A stretch of 12,208 bases of DNA from Dorea sp. CAG:317 (GTDB lineage: Bacteria > Bacillota > Clostridia > Lachnospirales > Lachnospiraceae). Location of the stretch: the NCBI GenBank assembly GCA_000433535.1, contig FR892670.1:96362-108569 (forward strand). Direction: 5' to 3'. Below are positions 6,619 to 12,208 of the stretch, one piece after another (position 1 is the stretch's first letter; each line of letters opens with the position of its first letter). Position numbers and translations under genes: made by a program. A model generated the notes under the pieces. The model made no database searches. It worked only from the letters and a program-made list of their open reading frames with translations, and was not told where the DNA came from.

Positions 6619-7635
6619 ATGTTAACACCGAAAGAAAGACTGAAAAACATATTTGAAGGAGAGCCGGTGGATCGTCCGGCTTGTATTTGCCCGGGCGGGA
6701 TGATGAACATGATCACAACAGATCTGATGGATGAGGTGAAAGTTTATCTTCCCGAGGCACATAATGATGCAAGACAGATGGCGGAACTTGCAAAAGCTGT
6801 GTACGAAAAGGGATGCTTCGAGAATTACGGCGTACCATTTTGTATGACAGTGGAAGCAGAGGAAATGGGCGCCGGGGTTGATATGGGAACGAAGATTTAT
6901 GAGCCGCATGTTATTGAATACGTGATGGAATCCGTCAGTGATTATGAGAAGCTTGTTCCGGTGGATGTGACAAAAGGAAGAGCCAAAGTAGTGACAGATG
7001 CAATCCGCATTTTAAAGGAAGAGACATCGGAAGTTCCAATTGTAGGAAATCTGACCGGACCGATCAGTACAGCAAGCTCTCTGATGGAGCCTGTAATCTT
7101 CTATAAGGAGCTTCGTAAGAAAAATAAAGAGGCTCATGCATATATGGAGTTCGTTACAGATCAGCTGATTGCTTTTGGAAAAGCGCAGATAGAGGCAGGC
7201 GCAGATGTGATTGCAATTTCTGATCCAAGTGGAACAGGAGAGATTTTAGGACCGAAGTACTTTAAAGAGTTTGCAGTTACTTATTTAAATAAGCTTCTGG
7301 AGGGACTTCAGACAGTCGGACTTGGCACGATCGTTCACATATGCGGACACATGGGCTCTGTGTACAATGAGATCAATGAAGTGAAAAGCAGTGTATTAAG
7401 CTTTGATTCTGTTGTGCCGATGAAGGAAGCAAGAGCTCATCTTAAGGATCGTGTGTTGATGGGAAATGTCAGCACGTATACACTGGAATTCGGAGAGCCG
7501 GAACGGGTTGCGCTTCTTACGAAGAATTGTGTGAAAAATGGTTCGGATATTATTTCACCGGCGTGCGGCTTGGGAATGAAATCACCAATCAAGAATATAC
7601 AGGCTATTTTGAAATGCCTAAGTGAGGAGGCATAG
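6619..7635 (+). CDS. UroD-fold corrinoid methyltransferase (MtaA/CmuA-like), zinc site intact
   Basis: A protein of 338 residues starting T-P-K-E-R-L-K-N-I-F-E-G-E-P-V-D-R-P, the usual N-terminus of MtaA/CmuA-type proteins. The zinc-ligand set is complete: H240-I-C242 and C316 in P-A-C-G-L-G. S-D-P-S-G-T-G-E near 200 and the L-T-G-P-I-S-T block near 150 fit the barrel. In characterised relatives (MtaA, MtbA, MtsA, CmuA) zinc activates a thiol that takes a methyl group from the corrinoid protein; the thiol here could be homocysteine, a CoM-like thiol or another compound. ATG 6616 and 6619 are adjacent; AGGAG (6608-6612, overlapping the previous stop) is better spaced for 6619. Its position directly after the corrinoid-protein gene suggests it is that protein's main partner. 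Confidence 0.9.
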   Translation: MLTPKERLKNIFEGEPVDRPACICPGGMMNMITTDLMDEVKVYLPEAHNDARQMAELAKAVYEKGCFENYGVPFCMTVEAEEMGAGVDMGTKIYEPHVIEYVMESVSDYEKLVPVDVTKGRAKVVTDAIRILKEETSEVPIVGNLTGPISTASSLMEPVIFYKELRKKNKEAHAYMEFVTDQLIAFGKAQIEAGADVIAISDPSGTGEILGPKYFKEFAVTYLNKLLEGLQTVGLGTIVHICGHMGSVYNEINEVKSSVLSFDSVVPMKEARAHLKDRVLMGNVSTYTLEFGEPERVALLTKNCVKNGSDIISPACGLGMKSPIKNIQAILKCLSEEA

Positions 7636-7638
7636 CAG

Positions 7639-9258
7639 ATGGCAGAGATTGTAGTCAGACCAATGGAAGTAAAGGGACAGTCGCAGGAGCCGGTGCGAGT
7701 GTTCTGTGAAAATGGAGCAAACCTTTTACAAGCGCTATTGGATGCGGGGATTTTTGTGGACAATGCCTGCAGTGGAAAAGGAATTTGTGGAAAATGTAAA
7801 GTAAAAGTGTTAAAGGGATCTTTGTCTGAGACGTCTGAGACAGAAAAGAAGGTGTTGAAAGAGCAGGAGCTTGCAGACGGCATAAGGCTGTCTTGTTTGG
7901 CGGAAGTAACCGGAGATGTTGAAATCGCACTTTTACAGAAGGAACGGAAGCATAAAGTTCTTACCGGAGGATATATCCCGGAATTTCAGAAGGATGAACA
8001 TGAAAGCGGTTATGGTGTGGCGATCGATATCGGTACAACGACCGTTGTCACTGCACTGATTGAGCTTTCAACAGGAAAAGAAATTGCTAATGCATCGATG
8101 ATCAATGCGCAGAAGCATTTTGGATTGGATGTGTTGACGAGAATTACATATGAGTATGAGAATCCCAAGACAGGTGTGAGAGAACTCCAGGAGGCAATCG
8201 TGAAGTCCATCAATGCTATGTTGAGCGAAGTGTGTCAGGAGGCAGGAGTCCGTCGAAGATGCATTCGTGAAATTGATGTGGCTGCCAACTGTACGATGAT
8301 GCATATGCTTCTCGGAGTAGATGCAAGATCCATCGGCAGAGCTCCATACAAGCCGGAATTTTTAAGTGCCCGGACACTTCCTGCAAGGGAAATCGGAATT
8401 GAAGCGGCAGAAGACACCGTTTTGTACTGTCTCCCACAAGTGTCTGCATATATCGGCGCAGATATTGTTGCGGGAGCGTATGTATGCGAAATGCAAAAAG
8501 CAAAGGGGAATGTGTTATTTATTGATATAGGAACAAATGGAGAGATTGTACTGGCAAGCAAGGGGAAACTCTTATGCTGCTCTTGTGCGGCAGGACCGGC
8601 GCTGGAAGGAATGAATATCAGCTCAGGGATGCGTGCGACGGAAGGCGCAGTAGAGGATGTGGAGATTTCTGAAGAGGGAATTACCTTGAAGGTAATCGGA
8701 GATCAGACACCGGTAGGAATCTGCGGAAGTGGTATCCTTGCAGTGCTTAGAGAGCTTTTAAAGAGCGGGATTGTAAAAAAGACAGGTGTATTCGTGAAAA
8801 AAGACAAATTAGCGGAAACAGATTATCGTTATCCGATGATTCGCATGAATGGGACAAAACGAGAATTTATTCTTAAGGAAAAACCGGAACTTTTGATCAC
8901 ACAGGGGGATGTCAGACAGGTACAGCTTGCAAAAGGGGCGATTTTATCAGGCTTTACCGCGCTTTGCAATAAGGCGGGAATTCAAATGGAAGAGCTGGAT
9001 AGAGTTATGATCGCAGGTCAGTTCGGGGCACATCTTCCGGCTGATTCCTTAACGGGGACCGGTATTTTACCAAAAGCAGTCGAAGATAAACTGGTCTATG
9101 TAGGGAATTCCTCGAAAACAGGTGCTTATATGACGCTAATGTCTGACAGGATCAAAAGAGAGATGGAAGAACTGGCGGAACAGATGGAATATATGGAGCT
9201 GGCAGAAACGGAGAATTATGAACGGATTTTCACAGAATGTATGATTTTTCCATCATAG
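7639..9258 (+). CDS. reductive activator of corrinoid proteins: 2Fe-2S ferredoxin plus ASKHA (DUF4445) ATPase
   Basis: A protein of 539 residues. The N-terminal domain is a plant-type 2Fe-2S ferredoxin with C44-x5-C50-x2-C53 and C86. It is followed by an acetate/sugar kinase-Hsp70-actin fold: phosphate loop D130-I-G132-T-T-T, a second loop D296-I-G298-T-N-G-E, and A-A-G-P-A-L-E-G. This is the COG3894 type of reductive activator of corrinoid enzymes, which uses ATP to drive an uphill electron from the iron-sulfur cluster to inactive Co(II), regenerating Co(I). It is somewhat shorter than the 600-plus residues of well-known members, mostly in the linker, and lacks the C-terminal 4Fe-4S domain of RamA. 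The start has GAGGAGG at 7624-7630, three bases after the previous gene ends. It is expected to service the corrinoid protein at 5956-6609. Confidence 0.93.
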   Translation: MAEIVVRPMEVKGQSQEPVRVFCENGANLLQALLDAGIFVDNACSGKGICGKCKVKVLKGSLSETSETEKKVLKEQELADGIRLSCLAEVTGDVEIALLQKERKHKVLTGGYIPEFQKDEHESGYGVAIDIGTTTVVTALIELSTGKEIANASMINAQKHFGLDVLTRITYEYENPKTGVRELQEAIVKSINAMLSEVCQEAGVRRRCIREIDVAANCTMMHMLLGVDARSIGRAPYKPEFLSARTLPAREIGIEAAEDTVLYCLPQVSAYIGADIVAGAYVCEMQKAKGNVLFIDIGTNGEIVLASKGKLLCCSCAAGPALEGMNISSGMRATEGAVEDVEISEEGITLKVIGDQTPVGICGSGILAVLRELLKSGIVKKTGVFVKKDKLAETDYRYPMIRMNGTKREFILKEKPELLITQGDVRQVQLAKGAILSGFTALCNKAGIQMEELDRVMIAGQFGAHLPADSLTGTGILPKAVEDKLVYVGNSSKTGAYMTLMSDRIKREMEELAEQMEYMELAETENYERIFTECMIFPS

Positions 9259-9279
9259 AGTAAATGAGGAGGGAGCAAT

Positions 9280-10401
9280 ATGGATTACGCGGAACTGAAA
9301 CAGTTGATGAGCAAACAGAAGGATGAGATGACTGCTGCGGAACGGATGAAAGCGTATAATGCAGGGGAAGAGGTGGATTATATTCCCTATACTTTACAGG
9401 CGCCGGATCCGGCGATGGCAGATATCTTTGGGTTTACAACTACCCAGTTTGCAAAAGATTTTGAGGTGAAGAGCGAAGTCATTCGGAGAAGACGGGATGA
9501 GTTTGGCTTGGACAGCTTTAATGTAGGGCTGGGGCTTAAAACAATTGGTGGAGCGCTTGGCTCTGTCTTAAATGCACCGGAGCATGGAATTGACTATGTG
9601 GAAAAGCATGTACTCCAGGATTATGCAGATTTTGATAAATTGGAAGTTACGGATCCATATAAGAATCCGAAGCTTGCTCCGATCTTAGAAAGCGCGAAGC
9701 GGTTAAAGGATCGCTTCCCGGATGTCAGTATGACCACAAGTGTAGCAGGACCGATATCGACAGCGATTGCGGTGCGTCCGGTGGAGAAAGTGTTGAAGGA
9801 TACAAGAAAAAATCCTGAGATGCTTCACAAGCTTTTGGATCTTACGGTGGAGTGTTCTTTGCGGTGGTTTGAAGCTTTTTACCATGAATTTGGTTCTGTG
9901 GGAACCAATTTTTCAGATCCGGTTACCTGTATGGATGTAATCAGTAAGGCACAGTTTGATGAATACTCACTTCCATATATCAAAAAGCTGATTGACGGTA
10001 CTAAGAAAATTATGGGATCGGCGCCGGGAGCGCATATCTGTGGGAAGACGAGCCCGATCTGGAGCGACCTTGCAGATGCCGGATTGTTCTCATTCAGCAT
10101 TGATAACTGCGAAGATCTGGAAGTTGCGAAAAAAGCAGTGGGAGACCGTATGAGAATTGCCGGAAATGTACCTCCGGTAGATGTGATGAAAGAAGGAACG
10201 ATTGATGAAGTCATCGCGTCTTGTAAGGAATGTATCATAAAATGTGCGGACAGTCCGGCAGGCTTTATTTTGAATACCGGATGTCAATTGCCCATTGGAA
10301 CTCCGAAGGCGAATGTAGAAGCATTTATCTATGCTGCAAGAAAATATGGACGAGGTGCAAAACTTGGATGTATGCCGAGGGGGATTATGGAAGAAGCGTA
10401 A
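9280..10401 (+). CDS. second zinc-type UroD-fold corrinoid methyltransferase
   Basis: A protein of 373 residues, longer than the 6619 gene product and clearly diverged from it. It has T-A-A-E-R-M-K-A-Y-N-A-G-E-E-V-D at the N-terminus, V-A-G-P-I-S-T-A near 160 and F-S-D-P-V-T near 210. The zinc ligands are H252-I-C254 and C335 (in T-G-C-Q-L-P). It ends in a Gly/Arg-rich tail with an extra Cys. The start at ATG 9280 has GAGGAGGGAG at 9266-9275. It is the last gene of the operon. Having two zinc-type methyltransferases with one corrinoid protein suggests that one demethylates the donor and the other methylates the acceptor, or that two acceptors are used. The truncated copy at 3528-3749 belongs to this same subfamily. 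Substrate unknown. Confidence 0.88.
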   Translation: MDYAELKQLMSKQKDEMTAAERMKAYNAGEEVDYIPYTLQAPDPAMADIFGFTTTQFAKDFEVKSEVIRRRRDEFGLDSFNVGLGLKTIGGALGSVLNAPEHGIDYVEKHVLQDYADFDKLEVTDPYKNPKLAPILESAKRLKDRFPDVSMTTSVAGPISTAIAVRPVEKVLKDTRKNPEMLHKLLDLTVECSLRWFEAFYHEFGSVGTNFSDPVTCMDVISKAQFDEYSLPYIKKLIDGTKKIMGSAPGAHICGKTSPIWSDLADAGLFSFSIDNCEDLEVAKKAVGDRMRIAGNVPPVDVMKEGTIDEVIASCKECIIKCADSPAGFILNTGCQLPIGTPKANVEAFIYAARKYGRGAKLGCMPRGIMEEA

Positions 10402-10437
10402 ATGCAATGGACAGAGTGAAAGAATTCCCGTGGAGAG

Positions 10438-10471
10438 TTTTTACAGATTTTTCTTGCATATCTTGTAAAAA
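10438..10471 (+). repeat. inverted repeat around the -35 of the glmM promoter
   Basis: TTTTTACA (10438-10445) and TGTAAAAA (10464-10471) form a perfect eight-base inverted repeat with an 18-base gap that contains the -35 hexamer. It could be a repressor site or a weak hairpin ending the upstream operon. The sequence is AT-rich, so chance is possible. Confidence 0.35.
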
Positions 10472-10482
10472 AGCTATATAAT
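10454..10482 (+). promoter_or_regulatory. sigma-A promoter for glmM
   Basis: TTGCAT (10454-10459), a 17-base spacer and a perfect TATAAT (10477-10482) form a strong housekeeping promoter. The transcript would begin near 10489, leaving a leader of about 60 bases before the glmM start. The leader begins with a direct repeat of GTGCAAAG at 10490-10497 and 10504-10511. This separates glmM from the methyltransferase operon upstream. Confidence 0.8.
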
Positions 10483-10489
10483 AACAGAC

Positions 10490-10511
10490 GTGCAAAGCTG
10501 ATTGTGCAAAG
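10490..10511 (+). repeat. direct repeat GTGCAAAG x2 in the glmM leader
   Basis: Two identical eight-base copies lie six bases apart (14-base period) right at the predicted transcript start. They may be a regulator site or chance. Confidence 0.4.
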
Positions 10512-10550
10512 AAAGTGGTAAATAAGCCAAATAAAAAAGGAGATTTCACT

Positions 10551-11900
10551 ATGGGAAAATATTTTGGAACAGACGGATTCCGTGGAGAAGCCAATGAAGT
10601 ATTAACAGTAGAACACGCATTTAAGGTGGGGCGCTTCCTCGGATGGTATTACGGACGAGATCATAAAGCCCGTGTAGTGATTGGAAAAGATACAAGAAGA
10701 AGCAGCTATATGTTTGAATATGCACTGGTTGCAGGACTTACAGCGTCAGGAGCAAATGTTTACCTTCTGCATGTTACGACAACACCGAGTGTGTCTTACG
10801 TGACAAGAACCGATAATTTTGACTGTGGAATTATGATTTCTGCAAGTCACAATCCATTTTATGACAATGGAATCAAAGTGATCAATGGAAAAGGTCATAA
10901 GCTGGAGGCTGAGGTCGAGGAGAAGATTGAAGCGTATATTGACGGCGAGATTGCAGAGCTTCCACTGGCAAAGAAAGAAGAGATCGGACGTACGATAGAC
11001 TATGCAGCAGGAAGAAATCGCTATATCGGATATCTCATTTCTCTTGCAACACGTTCTTTCGAGGATATGAAGGTTGGACTGGACTGTTCAAACGGAAGTG
11101 CATTTGCTATTGCTAAGAGTGTCTATGATGCATTGGGTGCAAAGACTTATGTTATTAACTGTGAGCCGGATGGAACGAATATTAACACGAACTGCGGTTC
11201 TACACATATTGAAGTGCTTCAGAAATATGTAAAAGACAATCAATTAGATGTAGGATTTGCATATGATGGTGATGCGGACCGCTGTATTGCAGTCGACGAA
11301 AATGGTAATGTAATTGATGGAGATCTGATTCTTTATATTTGTGGAAAATACTTAAAAGAAAATGGCAGATTGAATGGAAATACAATTGTTACAACAATCA
11401 TGTCTAACTTAGGCTTATACAAAGCTTGTGACAAGATTGGAATGAAGTATGAAAAGACTGCAGTCGGAGATAAATATGTTTATGAGAATATGGTGAGAAA
11501 TGACTACTCACTTGGCGGAGAGCAGTCAGGACATATTATTTTCAGTAAGCATGCTACGACCGGAGATGGAATCTTAACTTCTCTTATGATTATGGAAGTG
11601 ATTCTGGAGAGAAAATTAAGTCTTGGAAAATTAGCAGAGGAAGTGAAGATCTACCCACAGCTTCTGAAAAATGTGCGTGTAGCCGATAAGCAGACTGCAA
11701 GAGAGAATAAAGAAGTAGTGAAGGCAGTGGAAGAAGTGACAAAAGCGCTTGGCGATGATGGACGTATCCTTGTAAGAGAAAGCGGAACAGAGCCGGTACT
11801 TCGCGTCATGGTAGAAGCAGCAACCAATGAATTGTGTGAAAAATATGTAAATCAGGTGGTAGATGTGATCAAAGCCGAAGGGTTGATTGTTACATTATAA
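10551..11900 (+). CDS. glmM: phosphoglucosamine mutase
   Basis: A protein of 449 residues, the normal GlmM length. It converts glucosamine-6-phosphate to glucosamine-1-phosphate on the way to UDP-GlcNAc for peptidoglycan. The N-terminus G-K-Y-F-G-T-D-G-F-R-G is typical. The phospho-serine is S99 in S-A-S-H-N-P, the metal loop is D239-G-D241-A-D243-R, G-G-E-Q-S-G-H is the sugar-binding loop that favours GlmM over phosphomannomutase, and R-E-S-G-T-E-P (409-415) is the phosphate-binding loop. The metal loop is D-G-D-A-D-R where many GlmM have D-G-D-G-D-R, so a broader hexose-phosphate mutase is a minor alternative. The start is ATG 10551, with AAGGAG at 10537-10542; an in-frame ATG at 10515 has no good site. 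It has its own promoter and terminator. The cdaA-cdaR genes that often precede glmM in Firmicutes are not here. Confidence 0.92.
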   Translation: MGKYFGTDGFRGEANEVLTVEHAFKVGRFLGWYYGRDHKARVVIGKDTRRSSYMFEYALVAGLTASGANVYLLHVTTTPSVSYVTRTDNFDCGIMISASHNPFYDNGIKVINGKGHKLEAEVEEKIEAYIDGEIAELPLAKKEEIGRTIDYAAGRNRYIGYLISLATRSFEDMKVGLDCSNGSAFAIAKSVYDALGAKTYVINCEPDGTNINTNCGSTHIEVLQKYVKDNQLDVGFAYDGDADRCIAVDENGNVIDGDLILYICGKYLKENGRLNGNTIVTTIMSNLGLYKACDKIGMKYEKTAVGDKYVYENMVRNDYSLGGEQSGHIIFSKHATTGDGILTSLMIMEVILERKLSLGKLAEEVKIYPQLLKNVRVADKQTARENKEVVKAVEEVTKALGDDGRILVRESGTEPVLRVMVEAATNELCEKYVNQVVDVIKAEGLIVTL

Positions 11901-11912
11901 ATAGGTGATTGG

Positions 11913-11949
11913 TTCGGGATAGATAAAAAATCTGTCCCGAATTTTCTTT
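11913..11949 (+). terminator. intrinsic terminator of glmM
   Basis: A 12-base-pair stem (11913-11924 with 11930-11941, one G-T pair) with an AAAAA loop is followed by TTTTCTTT. It starts 12 bases after the glmM stop. The group IIC intron begins at the end of its T-tract, the target preferred by that intron class. Confidence 0.95.
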
Positions 11950-12208
11950 GTTTGCGCGCCATGGGCGCGCTCTAACGGGTGTAAGTCCCGAACATGCCCA
12001 GATAGTGGGAAATGTATAGCTGAACAGCAAGGGCGTCCATCGTGAGGTGGAATCTGAAGGAAGCTGTAGGCAAACCTCTGGTCTGACGGACAGAAATCAC
12101 ATATAAGGCTAGGCTGCGAGAGATGAGTCGGCAAAGAGCGACGAAGTCTGATAACTATCACATTCGTAGTAGCAGAGTAAATGTGGCGGATATATGGAGG
12201 GAAAGAGC
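11950..12208 (+). mobile_element. group IIC intron, 5' portion (domain I), truncated by window end
   Basis: From G11950 the sequence matches the 5' domain of bacterial group IIC introns such as the Oceanobacillus iheyensis intron, recalled from memory. It has an initial GTTTGCGCGCC...GGGCGCGC stem (11954-11960 with 11964-11970), GGGTGTAAGTCCCGAAC, then GCAAGGGCGTCC, GTGGAATCTGAAGGAAGC, GGCAAACCT, GGTCTGA, ATAAGGCTAGGCTG, and near the end GCAGAGTAAATG...GGGAAAGAGC. The start base is set by alignment to the G-T-G-T-G-C 5' end of relatives; here it reads G-T-T-T-G-C. The intron-encoded reverse transcriptase (expected in domain IV) and the 3' end lie beyond the window. The RNA stretch visible here has no coding content on the + strand. 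Confidence 0.9.

Noticed and set aside
7437..8561. Minus-strand open frames opposite the methyltransferase and activator genes
   Set aside because: They are antisense shadows of strongly conserved proteins and have no family resemblance of their own.
5071..10401. Calling the three UroD-fold genes hemE (uroporphyrinogen decarboxylase)
   Set aside because: The R-Q-A-G-R-Y signature is absent, two of the three have the methyltransferase H-x-C...C zinc motif, and the neighbours are a corrinoid protein and its activator, with no haem genes.
10489..10550. A riboswitch or ribozyme in the glmM leader
   Set aside because: The leader is only about 60 bases with no conserved motif; the glmS ribozyme belongs to a different gene and is not seen here.
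11895..12161. An 88-residue minus-strand open frame at the window end
   Set aside because: It covers the glmM terminator and conserved group II intron RNA, which explain the sequence.

Overview
The window reads as chromosomal DNA from a low-to-moderate-GC Firmicute, most likely a gut Lachnospiraceae. The reasons are strong AGGAGG-type ribosome sites, the GlmM sequence type, an ECF transporter with a lipoprotein-like DUF4430 partner, and a clostridial-style group IIC intron. All recognisable genes lie on the + strand. No tRNA, rRNA or CRISPR array is visible.

Region 1 (1-3527) is the end of an ECF vitamin-uptake operon. It holds the C-terminal part of a secreted DUF4430 (transcobalamin-like) protein, a membrane S component, the T component, and a fused double-ATPase A component. 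Overlapping genes and tight spacing make it one unit. The substrate is inferred to be a corrinoid (vitamin B12 type) from the DUF4430 fold family and from region 2. Directly behind it (3528-3749) lies a headless remnant of a methyltransferase gene whose protein sequence closely matches the end of the last gene of region 2.

Region 2 (about 3750-10401) is a corrinoid methyl-transfer operon led by a cobalamin riboswitch (3846-4008) and an intrinsic terminator (4021-4066). Its genes are, in order: a CobW/G3E-family GTPase; a short UroD-fold methyltransferase-like protein lacking the usual zinc ligands; a corrinoid protein with the DxHxxG cobalt-ligand motif; a UroD-fold methyltransferase with an intact H-x-C...C zinc motif; a 2Fe-2S/ASKHA ATPase that reductively reactivates corrinoid proteins; and a third UroD-fold methyltransferase, also with an intact zinc motif. 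The likely scheme is that a methyl group passes from an unknown donor to Co(I) on the corrinoid protein and on to an acceptor, with the ASKHA protein repairing oxidised Co(II). No MtaB, MttB or folate-methyltransferase partner is present, so donor and acceptor cannot be named.

Region 3 (10402-12208) holds glmM (cell-wall precursor synthesis) with its own sigma-A promoter and a strong terminator. A group IIC intron begins immediately after that terminator's T-tract and runs off the window end; only the 5' part of its RNA is visible.
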